Below are positions 36,118-44,696 of a stretch of DNA of 64,000 bases, piece after piece. The first letter of the stretch is position 1, and every line of letters begins with the position of its first letter. The notes under the pieces were generated by a model. The model was not told the DNA's origin. It saw only the letters and a program-made list of their open reading frames with translations, and did no database searches. Both the position numbers and the translations under genes were made by a program. Origin of the DNA: PALSA-911 sp963839645 (GTDB lineage Bacteria > Pseudomonadota > Alphaproteobacteria > Acetobacterales > Acetobacteraceae); NCBI GenBank assembly GCA_963839645.1, contig CAWIVZ010000008.1:1116001-1180000 (forward strand). The letters run 5' to 3'.

Positions 36118-36807
36118 ATGACCGATGGAACGCATGCCGACCCGCTGCACCTGGCCGAACTGATGGCGGCGCGGCTCTGCCATGACCTCAGCGGGCCGGT
36201 CGGGCCGATGGCCGGCATGCTGGAACTGGCGCGCGAGGAGCCGGCGGCGGCGGCGGAGGCGCTGGCGGTGGTGAGCGAGAGCACCGACGGCCTGGTCGCC
36301 CGGATCCGCCTGCTGCGGGCCGCCTGGGGCGGCGATTGCGGCGCGATGGACATCGAGGCGATGTCGGCCCTGCTCGCCGCCGGATTGGCGCACAAGCGGG
36401 TGGGCCTCGCGTTTTCGGGGTTTGCCGGGCCGGCGCCCGCTGATGCGCGGCTCGCGCCGACGCCCGCTGATGCGCGGCTCGCGCCGGCGACGGCGCGGCT
36501 GCTGCTGAATGTGCTGATGCTGGGTGTTGAAAGCCTGCCGGGCGGCGGCACCGTGACCTGCGCCAGGCAACCGGACGGGGACATCGTGATCCGCATCGAC
36601 GGGCCGCGCGCGGCCTGGCCGGCGGAACTCGCCTTGTGCCTGGCCGACCCCGCGGCGGCGGGACGCCTGTTGCAGGACCCGCGCGGCGTGCAGGCCCCGT
36701 TCACCGCGCTGCTCGCCAGCCGGCCCGGGCCGCTTCTGGCCATGCTGTTCGCCGCCGGGCCCGCCGGCGCCGCGCCGCCGCTGCTGCTTTCGCACCGCGA
36801 CGCCTGA
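36118..36807 (+). CDS. ChpT-like histidine phosphotransferase (DHp plus degenerate ATPase fold)
   Basis: About 229 residues from ATG 36118, preceded by GGGAG. The helix LAELMAARLCHDLSGPVGPM matches the phospho-accepting R-L-C-H-D-L-x-G-P-V-G signature of ChpT, in which the His receives phosphate from a hybrid kinase and passes it to CtrA/CpdR. The second domain is weakly ATPase-like (LLLNVLMLGVESLPGGGTVT) without nucleotide motifs, as expected. It lies 173 bases upstream of cheA, so here it may serve the chemosensory pathway rather than the cell-cycle relay. A 27-base tandem duplication adds PADARLAPT. Confidence 0.8.
   Translation: MTDGTHADPLHLAELMAARLCHDLSGPVGPMAGMLELAREEPAAAAEALAVVSESTDGLVARIRLLRAAWGGDCGAMDIEAMSALLAAGLAHKRVGLAFSGFAGPAPADARLAPTPADARLAPATARLLLNVLMLGVESLPGGGTVTCARQPDGDIVIRIDGPRAAWPAELALCLADPAAAGRLLQDPRGVQAPFTALLASRPGPLLAMLFAAGPAGAAPPLLLSHRDA
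36434..36487 (+). repeat. Two tandem copies of a 27-base unit inside the chpT-like gene
   Basis: The unit CGCCCGCTGATGCGCGGCTC plus 7 bases occurs at 36434-36460 and 36461-36487, with one difference at the last base. It duplicates nine residues in frame in the linker between the two domains, so it does not break the protein. Confidence 0.85.
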
Positions 36808-36980
36808 GCGCGCGCAGCCCAGCCCGCGCAGCCCAGCCTGGGCGGCGGAGCATGGGCGGCTGAGCATGGGCGCCGGGCCGCGAGAATTCGCCGGCCTTTA
36901 CATTTTCTTCGCCACCCCGGCCGCAGGATCGTCTCCGCCCCGCAGAGGCCGTTCTGGCCGCGGAACGCCCGGAGCCGCGC

Positions 36981-39488
36981 ATGGACGATCTGCTCGCAGA
37001 CTTTCTGACCGAAACGAACGAGGGGCTGGCCGACCTCGATGTCGCGCTGGTCAAGCTCGAACGCACGCCGGACGACCGCGACACGCTGTCGCTGATCTTC
37101 CGGCTGGTGCACACGATCAAGGGCACCTGCGGCTTCCTGGGCCTGCCGCGCCTGGAACGCGTGGCCCATGCCGGGGAGAACGTGCTGGGCCGGGTGCGCG
37201 ACGGCGCGCTGCGACTGACGCCGGATCACATCACCCTGGTGCTGGCGGGGCTCGACCGGATCAAGGCGATCCTGGCCGGCCTGGCGGCGACCGGTTCGGA
37301 GCCGGCCGGCGACGACAGCGCCCTGATCGCCGAACTGAACGCGGTGGCCGACGGCGAGCCGCCGCCGAAGGCGGCGGCAGCGTCGGAAATCGACGCACCG
37401 GAAGCGGTTACAACCGTGCAGACCATCCGGGTCAGCGTGGACGTGCTGGAAGATCTGATGACGCTGGTCAGCGAACTCGTTCTCACCCGCAACCAGTTGC
37501 TGCAGCTCGCCCGCACCCAGAGCAACAGCGAATTCGCGGTGCCCTTGCAGCGGCTGTCGCACATCACCTCGGACCTGCAGGAGGGCGTGATGAAGACCCG
37601 CATGCAGCCGATCGGCAATGCCTGGAACAAGCTGCCGCGGCTGGTGCGCGACCTCGCCCGCGATCTGGACAAGCGGATCGAACTGGTGATGCACGGCGCG
37701 GAAACCGAACTCGACCGGCAGGTGCTGGAACTGATCAAGGATCCGCTGACGCACATGGTGCGCAACAGCGGCGATCATGGGCTGGAAACCCCGGCCGAGC
37801 GGCGCGCCGCCGGCAAGCCGGAGACCGGGCACATCGCCCTGAACGCCTACCACGAGGGCGGGCATATCCTGATCGAGATCGCCGATGACGGGCGCGGCCT
37901 GCCGGTGGACCGCATCCGCGCCAAGGTGCTCGCCAACGGGCTGGCGACGGAAGCCGAACTGGCCGGCATGGCGGACATGGAAATCCAGCGCTTCATCTTC
38001 CGCCCCGGCTTCTCCACCGCCGCCACCATCACCGCGGTTTCCGGCCGCGGCGTCGGCATGGACGTGGTGAAAACCAATATCGAGCGGATCGGCGGCAGCA
38101 TCGACCTGAAGAGCACGCCCGGGGAGGGCACCGCCTTCACCATCAAGATCCCGCTGACGCTGGCGATCGTTTCGGCGTTGATCGTGGAAGCCAGCGGCGA
38201 GCGCTTCGCCATTCCGCAGATCAGCGTGGTGGAGCTGGTGCGCGCCAGCAACGCCCCCGCGAGCCGCGAGGAGGGGAGCGTCCGACCGGAGGGCGGCAAT
38301 ATCATCGAGCGGGTGAACGGGACACCGGTGCTGCGCCTGCGCGACAGCCTGCTGCCGCTGGTCGGACTGAACGACCTGCTGCGCCTCGGCGCCGCCAGCG
38401 CCGGGCAGGAGGATCCGGACCAGGCCTATATCGTGGTCACCCAGGTCGGCGCCAACCTGCTCGGCATCATCGTCGACCGGGTGTTCGACACCGAGGAGAT
38501 CGTGGTCAAGCCGGTGGCGCCGATCCTGCGCCACATCACCATGTTCAGCGGCAACACCATCCTCGGCGACGGCTCGGTGATCATGATCCTGGACCCGAAC
38601 GGCATTGCCCGCGCCACCGGCCTCGGCGCCGGCGGGCAGCACCGCAAGGCGGCCACCCCGGCGCTGGAAGCCAGCCGCACCGCGGACAAGACCGCCATGC
38701 TGCTGTTCCTTGCCGGCGGCACCCAGCCGATGGCGGTGCCGCTCGGCCTGGTGGCCCGGCTGGAGGCGATCGAGCAGGAGCGGATCGAAGGCTCGCCCGG
38801 TGCCCTCGTCACCCAGTACCGCGGCAGCCTGATGAAGCTGGTGGCGCTGTCGGGCGAACGGCGGGAGGACCTGCCGCGCCAGCCGGTGCTGGTGTTCACC
38901 GACCGCGGCCGCAGCATGGGCCTGATGGTCGACGAGATCATCGACGTGGTCGAGGAACATCTGAACATCGAACTCTCCGGCTCGCGGCCCGGCCTGCTCG
39001 GCACGGCGGTGATCGCGGGGCGGGCGACCGACGTGATCGACACCGGCTACTGGCTGACCCAGGCCAGCCAGGACTGGTTCGACAGCACCGAGGATCTGCA
39101 GGCCGCCGACAAACCCCGCCTGCTGGTGGTGGAGGACAGCGATTTCTTCCGCCAGATGCTGGTGCCGAGCCTGGCGGCGCAGGGCTATCGCGTCACCGCC
39201 GTGCGCGACGCGGCGGAGGCGCTGGTGCTGCGCGACAGCGGCGCGATGTTCGAGGCGATCATCTCCGACATCGAGATGCCGGGCATGGACGGCTGCGGCT
39301 TCGCCCGCGCCGTGCGCCAGGGCGGCCTCTGGGCGCAGCTGCCGATGATCGCGCTGTCCAGCCGGGCGGAAGCCGGGGACATCGCCGCCGGCCGCGATGC
39401 CGGCTTCACCGACTATGTCGCCAAGCACCAGCGCGACGCATTGCTGATCAGCCTGCGTGACTGCCTGGCCGAACCGATCGGGGCATGA
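36981..39488 (+). CDS. cheA: Hybrid chemotaxis histidine kinase CheA with two CheW-like domains and a receiver
   Basis: The 835-residue kinase has an HPt domain with phospho-His 44 (LVHTIKGTCGFLGLPRLERV). The dimerisation domain starts TIRVSVDVLEDLMTLVSEL near residue 148. The ATPase has N-box HMVRNSGDHGLETPAERRAA (usual Val replaced by Gly) and DDGRGLPVDRIRAK. Then come a CheW-like domain (FAIPQISVVELVRAS), a second CheW-like domain (PMAVPLGLVARLEAIEQERI), and a C-terminal receiver (RLLVVEDSDFFRQML, Asp in IISDIEMPGMDG). The receiver suggests an internal phosphate sink. Its stop overlaps the cheW ATG. Confidence 0.95.
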   Translation: MDDLLADFLTETNEGLADLDVALVKLERTPDDRDTLSLIFRLVHTIKGTCGFLGLPRLERVAHAGENVLGRVRDGALRLTPDHITLVLAGLDRIKAILAGLAATGSEPAGDDSALIAELNAVADGEPPPKAAAASEIDAPEAVTTVQTIRVSVDVLEDLMTLVSELVLTRNQLLQLARTQSNSEFAVPLQRLSHITSDLQEGVMKTRMQPIGNAWNKLPRLVRDLARDLDKRIELVMHGAETELDRQVLELIKDPLTHMVRNSGDHGLETPAERRAAGKPETGHIALNAYHEGGHILIEIADDGRGLPVDRIRAKVLANGLATEAELAGMADMEIQRFIFRPGFSTAATITAVSGRGVGMDVVKTNIERIGGSIDLKSTPGEGTAFTIKIPLTLAIVSALIVEASGERFAIPQISVVELVRASNAPASREEGSVRPEGGNIIERVNGTPVLRLRDSLLPLVGLNDLLRLGAASAGQEDPDQAYIVVTQVGANLLGIIVDRVFDTEEIVVKPVAPILRHITMFSGNTILGDGSVIMILDPNGIARATGLGAGGQHRKAATPALEASRTADKTAMLLFLAGGTQPMAVPLGLVARLEAIEQERIEGSPGALVTQYRGSLMKLVALSGERREDLPRQPVLVFTDRGRSMGLMVDEIIDVVEEHLNIELSGSRPGLLGTAVIAGRATDVIDTGYWLTQASQDWFDSTEDLQAADKPRLLVVEDSDFFRQMLVPSLAAQGYRVTAVRDAAEALVLRDSGAMFEAIISDIEMPGMDGCGFARAVRQGGLWAQLPMIALSSRAEAGDIAAGRDAGFTDYVAKHQRDALLISLRDCLAEPIGA

Positions 39489-39976
39489 ACATGAACGTCG
39501 ACACGATGGAACGCCCGCCGGCGGGCGAGGCGAAAGACAACGATGGCGCCGCGCAGGTCTTCGTGACCCTCACCGTGGCGGACCAGCTCTGCGGCGTGCC
39601 GGTGCTGGCGGTGCGCGACATCCTGGGCGAGCAGGGGATCACCCGCATCCCGCTCGCCCCGCCGGAGATCGCCGGCAGCCTGAACCTGCGCGGGCGCATC
39701 GTCACCGCCATCGATCTGCGCCGCCGGCTGCAGCTGCCGCCGGCGCCGGAAGGCAGCAAGCGCATGTCGGTGGTCGCCGAGCAGGGCGGCGAGCTCTATG
39801 CGCTTGCTCGTGGACGACGTCGCGGAGGTCATGAGCCTGCCGGCAGGTGATTTCGAACGAAACCCGCCCACCCTGCCGGCGGCCTGGGCGGATCTACAGC
39901 ACCGGCATCTACCGCCTGCAGGGCCGGCTGCTGGCGGTGCTGGATGTCGGCAAGCTGCTGGAAACTGGAAGGCTAG
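39485..39976 (+). pseudogene. cheW: Chemotaxis coupling protein CheW (three single-base insertions)
   Basis: CheW links receptors to CheA. The first frame (ATG 39485, overlapping the cheA stop) has VTLTVADQLCGVPVLAVRDI and GSLNLRGRIVTAIDLRRRLQ. Extra bases near 39804, 39896 and 39963 each shift the frame. The pieces read ALLVDDVAEVMSLPAGDFER, then STGIYRLQGRLLAVLDVGKL, and return to the first frame for a clean ending LLELEG at 39976. Three +1 events restore the original frame exactly, which argues for base-calling errors rather than decay. Corrected length is about 162. Confidence 0.88.
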
Positions 39977-39983
39977 GCCCGCG

Positions 39984-40353
39984 ATGGCACAGACCTGCCT
40001 GGTGGTGGACGACAGCCGCACCGTGCGCAAGGTCGCCCGGCGGATGCTGGAAGCCAACGGCTTCGCGGTCGCTGGAAGCCGAGGACGGCGCCGTGGCGCT
40101 GACCGCCTGCCGCCGATCGATGCCGGACTGCGTGCTGCTGGACTGGAACATGCCGGTGATGAACGGCCTGGAATTCCTGCAGGCGCTGCGCACGGAGTTC
40201 GGACCGGACAATCCGCCGGTGGTGTTCTGCACGACGGAGAACGACATGTCGCTTCATCGAGCAGGCGATCGAAACGGCGCGCAGGAATTCATCATGAAAC
40301 CGTTCGACGAGGAGATCCTCATCGGCAAGTTCGCCCAGGTCGGCTTGCTGTGA
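39984..40353 (+). pseudogene. cheY: Response regulator CheY (two insertions, one deletion)
   Basis: A single receiver domain from ATG 39984: CLVVDDSRTVRKVARRMLEA with acidic pair, phospho-Asp in CVLLDWNMPVMNGLEFLQAL, Thr in VVFCTTENDMSF, and Lys in EFIMKPFDEEILIGKF. Frame breaks occur near 40071 (+1), 40252 (+1) and 40276 (-1). All catalytic residues are recoverable across the frames. Corrected length is about 122. The stop TGA overlaps the cheB GTG. Confidence 0.88.
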
Positions 40354-41470
40354 CCCCGGCGCCGCCCTTGCCATTGCCCTCAAGGCTGGGGGACGCCGCC
40401 GCGCGGGTGATGATCTGCGACGATTCCGTGGTGATCCGCGGCGCGCTCGCCCGCATGCTGGAAAGCGATCCGGCCATCCACGTGGTCGCCCGCGTCGCCA
40501 ACGGGCAGCTGGCGATCGACGAGGTGGCCCGCCAGGCCGCCCTGCGCCAGCGCATCGACGTGCTGGTGCTGGACATCGAGATGCCGGTGATGGACGGCAT
40601 CACCGCCCTGCCGCTGCTGCTGCGCGCCGATCCGGGCCTGAAGATCATCGTCGCCTCCACCCTGACCACCCGCGGCGCGGACATCGCGCTGCGCGCGCTG
40701 CGGCTGGGGGCGGCGGACTACTTGCCGAAGCCGACCGCGAACGGCCTGGCCGCCGATGACGGCTTCCGCCGCGAACTGGTCGCCAAGGTGCGCGGCCTGG
40801 CGCGGCTGCGCGGTCTGGCCGGCCGCCAGCCGGCGGCGCCGGCGGCGCGTTCCTCCGCCCCCGCGCTGCGTCCCGGCGCCGTCCCTGCCGCCGCGCCTGC
40901 TGGCGGTCGGCAGCCTCCACCGGCGGGCCGCAGGCGCTGTTCACGCTGTTCCAGGCGCTCGGCGCCGGCCTGCGCGTGCCGGTGGTGCTGACCCAGCACA
41001 TGCCGGCCAGCTTCACCCCGATCCTGGCCGAGCATATCGGCAAGCTCGGCGGCATGCCCTGCGCCGAGGCGGTCGACGGCGAGGCTCTGCAGCCGGGCCG
41101 CATCCACCTCGCCCCCGGGGACCGGCATCTGCTTGTGCGCAACCGCGGCGGAATGCTGCGGGCGCAGCTGACCAGCGATCCGCCGGTGAATTTCTGCCGC
41201 CCGTCGGTGGACCCGATGCTGAGCAGCGCCGCGGAGGCCTGCGCCGGGCGCGTCCTGGTCGCCATGCTCACCGGCATGGGGCATGACGGGCTGGACGGCA
41301 CCCGCGCCGTGGTCGTGAAGGGCGGCACCGCCATCGCGCAGGATGAAGCCAGCTCCGTCGTCTGGGGCATGCCCGGGGCCGTCGCGCAGGCCGGGCTCTG
41401 CCACGCGATCCTGCCGCTGCCCGCCATCGCCCCCAGGCTGCTGCAGATGCTGCGCGCGGCCGCGGCATGA
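40350..41470 (+). pseudogene. cheB: Chemotaxis methylesterase CheB (two insertions)
   Basis: The receiver (GTG 40350) has RVMICDDSVVIRGALARML, phospho-Asp in VLVLDIEMPVMDGITAL, and DYLPKPTANG. After an Ala/Pro linker two extra bases (between about 40861 and 40895, and near 40914) move the frame. The esterase domain then reads LLAVGSSTGGPQALF-like with catalytic Ser, VVLTQHMPASFTPILAEHIG with catalytic His, and VAMLTGMGHDGLDGTRAV with catalytic Asp. It demethylates receptor glutamyl esters. The stop overlaps cheR ATG. Confidence 0.9.
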
Positions 41471-42322
41471 GCGCGAGCCTGACGACGCCATCGAGCGGAA
41501 CATCGAGCGCGGCCGACACCGCCACGTTCCAGGTCTTCGCCACGCTGCTGAAGGCGCAATCGGGGCTGTCGATCGGTCCGGAAAAGCAATATCTGCTCGA
41601 AAGCCGGCTGGCGCCGATCCTGAAGCAGGAGGGCCTGGCCAACCTGCCCGCCCTGGCGCAGCGCCTGCGCGGCGGCCTGCAGACGGCGCTGAGCCGCGCA
41701 GGTGGTCGAGGCGATGACCACGAATGAAAGCTTCTTCTTCCGCGACGACAAGCCGTTCGCGCATGTGCGCAACCACATGCTGGCGAAGCTGCATGCCGCG
41801 CGCCCCGCCGGCGCGCGGCTGCGACTGTGGTCGGCCGCCGCGTCGTCCGGCCAGGAGGCCTATTCCCTGGCGATGATCCTGGCCGACCAGCGCCTGCTGC
41901 TCGGCAACCGCGGCGTGGAGATCCTCGGCACCGACATCGCCCGCGACCAGCTGGCCCGGGCGCGCGACGGGGTCTACACCCAGTTCGAGGTGCAGCGCGG
42001 CCTGCCGATGCAGATGCTGGTGAAATACTTCACCAAGGACGCCGCCGGCTGGCGCGTGAAGGAGGCGGTCCGCGCCATGGCCGAGTTCCGCGAGGGCAAT
42101 CTGCTCGGCGATCTGCGTCCGCTCGGCATGTTCGACATCGTGTTCTGCCGCAACGTGCTGATCTATTTCGACCCGCCGACCAAGGCCCGGGTGCTGGAAG
42201 CCATCGCCCGGCAGATGAACCCGGACGCCGTGCTGTATCTGGGCGGGTCCGAGACCACTCTCGGCGTGACCAACCGCTTTGTCCCGCTGAACGGCGAGCG
42301 CGGCGTCTATCGCCTGGCCTGA
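41467..42322 (+). pseudogene. cheR: Chemotaxis protein methyltransferase CheR (single insertion)
   Basis: The N-terminal helical domain is ATFQVFATLLKAQSGLSIGP and EKQYLLESRLAPILKQEG. An extra G near 41697 breaks the frame just before QVVEAMTTNESFFFRDDKPF. The SAM domain has RLWSAAASSGQEAYSLAMIL, ILGTDIARDQLARARDGVYT, and MFDIVFCRNVLIYFDPPTKA. All CheR motifs are intact apart from the indel. Corrected length is about 284. It is last in the che operon; receptor genes are not in the window. Confidence 0.92.
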
Positions 42323-42421
42323 GGATAGCGCCCCGCACGGAAATTGACCGCCTCCGCACCCAGCCCCTAGGTTGGCCTGGAGCCCCCCGAGGGGATCGAA
42401 CGCGGGCGAAGGCTGAACTGC

Positions 42422-43486
42422 ATGCTGACCTTGCTACGGCGACTGTTTGACGAGCCATCGGCGGGTCTGCGCCGGCCGATCCTCGGCATCTACCTCCTGC
42501 TGATCGCCGCCAACGTCGCGGCCTGGGCCTGGGCGTTGCTGCTGTTCCGCGACCACCCGCTGCTGCTGGGCACCGCGCTGCTGGCCTACGGCTTCGGCCT
42601 GCGCCATGCGGTGGACGCCGATCATATCGCCGCGATCGACAACGTCACCCGCAAGCTGATGCAGGAGGGCAAGCGCCCGATCAGCGTCGGCCTGTTCTTC
42701 GCGGCCGGTCATTCCACCGTGGTGATGCTGGCCGCGGCAGCCATCGCCGCAACGGCGACTGCCCTGGCGGGATCCTTCGGCCAGTTCAGGGCGGTCGGGG
42801 GCATCATCGGCACGAGCGTCTCGGCGCTGTTCCTGTTCGCCATCGCCGCCGCCAACATCCTGATCCTCCGCTCAGTCTGGCAGACATTCCAGCACGTGCG
42901 CCGCGGCGGGCGCTACGTGGACGAGGATTTCGACATCTTGCTGAACAGCCGCGGCCTGCTGGCCCGGGTGTTCCGGCCGCTGTTCGGGCTCATCCGCAAG
43001 AGCTGGCACATGTACCCGCTCGGCTTCCTGTTCGGGCTGGGTTTCGATACCGCGACCGAAGTGGCCCTGCTCGGCGTTTCCGCGACCCAGGCCATGAATG
43101 GCGGCTCGATCTGGGCGATCCTGGTGTTTCCCGCCCTGTTCGCCGCCGGCATGTCGCTGATCGACACGACCGACGGCATCCTGATGCTGGGCGCCTATGA
43201 CTGGGCGTTCGTCAAGCCGATCCGCAAGCTGGACCACAACCTCACCATCACCTTCGTGTCGGTGGTGGTCGCGGTGACGATCGGCGGCGTCGAGACGCTG
43301 GGGCTGATCGGCGACAAGCTGGAGCTGAAGGGCCTGTTCTGGGATGGCGTCGGCGCGCTGAACGGCAATTTGAACACGCTCGGCTTCTTCATCATCGGCC
43401 TGTTCGCCGCCGCCTGGGCCGTCTCGGTGGTCGTCTACCGCTACAAGGGCCTGGACGAGATCGAGGTCAGCTCCGCAGAGGGGTGA
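42422..43486 (+). CDS. HoxN/HupN/NixA-family nickel/cobalt transporter
   Basis: The 354-residue inner-membrane permease has about eight helices. The signature RHAVDADHIAAIDNVTRKLM (HxxxxDH metal motif in helix 2) is followed by VGLFFAAGHSTVVMLAAAAI and LGFLFGLGFDTATEVALLGV, all diagnostic of NiCoT transporters. It imports Ni2+ and/or Co2+; the sequence does not decide which. The 99-base gap upstream shows no cobalamin or NiCo riboswitch that I can recognise. It is converging on the aldolase gene. Confidence 0.92.
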   Translation: MLTLLRRLFDEPSAGLRRPILGIYLLLIAANVAAWAWALLLFRDHPLLLGTALLAYGFGLRHAVDADHIAAIDNVTRKLMQEGKRPISVGLFFAAGHSTVVMLAAAAIAATATALAGSFGQFRAVGGIIGTSVSALFLFAIAAANILILRSVWQTFQHVRRGGRYVDEDFDILLNSRGLLARVFRPLFGLIRKSWHMYPLGFLFGLGFDTATEVALLGVSATQAMNGGSIWAILVFPALFAAGMSLIDTTDGILMLGAYDWAFVKPIRKLDHNLTITFVSVVVAVTIGGVETLGLIGDKLELKGLFWDGVGALNGNLNTLGFFIIGLFAAAWAVSVVVYRYKGLDEIEVSSAEG

Positions 43487-43507
43487 GGGTCTGCCGCCGA
43501 GTTTCCC

Positions 43508-44632
43508 TCAGGTCAGCCCGCCGCGCGCCGCCACCGGCCAGAGGCACTCGACGCGCCCGCCGCGCACGCCGACATACCAGTCGAAGCGGTCGACCGTCGG
43601 GTCGCAATGGCCGGGGACCAGCCGCAGCTTCTCGCCCAGTTTCACCGCCGATGTCTCCGGGCCGTATTCCAGCTTGCCGTGCTCGTCGGAGGCGGAGACG
43701 TAGCGGATGTCCGGGCGCTGCCAGAGCGTCGGCATGCCGCTGTCGATCGACACCGCCTTGTGCCCGGCATCCAGCACCGCGAGGCCGTGCCGGGGCGCGC
43801 TCATCACCGTCGCCAGCACGAACAGGGAGTGGCGGAAGGTGGAGACCGGGGCGCCGCCCGCATCGAGGTTGCGGGCGTAATCGGCGTCCATGAAGGCGTA
43901 GCTGCCGGCCTGGATTTCCGTGTACACGCCGGACGCCGCCTCGATCTCGAACGTGCCGGTGCCGCCGCCGCCGACGATGGGGCAGGCCAGGCCCTGCTGG
44001 CGCAGCTGCTCCACCGTGCGCCGGGAGCCGTCGATGGCGTGGTCGATCAGCTTCCTGCGTTCCTCCACGCCGCGCCGGTGCTGGGCGCTGCCCTGGTAGG
44101 CCTGCAGGCCGCCGAAGGTCAGGTGTTTGGACGCGGCGATCTGCCTGGCCAGCGCCACCGCCTCCGGTCCCGGCTGCACGCCGCAGCGGGCGGCGCCGAT
44201 GTCGATTTCCACCAGCACGGAAATCCGCGCCCCGGCCGCCTCCGCCGCCGCCTCGATGGCGGCGACCTGGGCCGGGTCGTCCACGCACACCGCCACCTTG
44301 GCGATCTTTGCCAGCGCCACCAGGCGGGCCAGCTTGGCGGCGCCGACGACCTCGTTGGAGACCAGGATGTCGTGCACCCCGCCCCAGGCCAGGATCTCCG
44401 CCTCCGCCACCTTCTGCACGCATTGCCCGACCGCGCCGCGGGCGATCTGCTGCAGCGCGATCACCGGCGATTTATGCGTCTTGGCGTGGGCGCGCAGCTT
44501 GACGCCGGTCGGCGCCAGCAGCGCGGCCATCCGGTCGAGGTTGTATTCGAAGGCATCGAGATCGATCACCAGGGCGGGGGTGTCGATCTCGTCCTCGCGC
44601 ATGCCGGGCTGGGCGGGGGGGGATTGCAGCAT
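43508..44632 (-). CDS. DSD1-family PLP enzyme (D-threonine / 3-hydroxyaspartate aldolase-like)
   Basis: The 374-residue fold-type III PLP enzyme has IDTPALVIDLDAFEYNLDRM, the PLP lysine region KLRAHAKTHKSPVIALQQIA, VLVEIDIGAARCGVQPG, and GGGGTGTFEIEAASGVYTEI (phosphate-binding). The C-terminal metal site LVPGHCDPTVDRFDWY has the His and Cys ligands of D-threonine aldolases and D-serine dehydratases. Likely chemistry is retro-aldol cleavage to glycine or glyoxylate products, or D-serine deamination; sequence alone does not separate these. Confidence 0.87.
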   Translation of the reverse strand: MLQSPPAQPGMREDEIDTPALVIDLDAFEYNLDRMAALLAPTGVKLRAHAKTHKSPVIALQQIARGAVGQCVQKVAEAEILAWGGVHDILVSNEVVGAAKLARLVALAKIAKVAVCVDDPAQVAAIEAAAEAAGARISVLVEIDIGAARCGVQPGPEAVALARQIAASKHLTFGGLQAYQGSAQHRRGVEERRKLIDHAIDGSRRTVEQLRQQGLACPIVGGGGTGTFEIEAASGVYTEIQAGSYAFMDADYARNLDAGGAPVSTFRHSLFVLATVMSAPRHGLAVLDAGHKAVSIDSGMPTLWQRPDIRYVSASDEHGKLEYGPETSAVKLGEKLRLVPGHCDPTVDRFDWYVGVRGGRVECLWPVAARGGLT

Positions 44633-44696
44633 TGTTTTATTCCTATCGACGTCAGTCTGCGTACTCTCGCCCCGGTTCGCCCGCAGGGCAACCCGC

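Noticed and set aside
36036..39428. A 1130-codon open frame on the minus strand opposite cheA and chpT
   Set aside because: It is antisense to well-supported genes, has His/Gln/Arg-rich composition typical of GC-rich shadow frames, and shows no protein motif.
39798..41700. Programmed ribosomal frameshifting in the che genes
   Set aside because: There are about nine shifts at unrelated sequences with no slippery site or downstream structure, and both +1 and -1 occur; sequence error is simpler.
42323..42421. Cobalamin or NiCo riboswitch before the Ni/Co permease
   Set aside because: The 99-base gap is too short for a cobalamin riboswitch, and I could not find the conserved boxes of either class.
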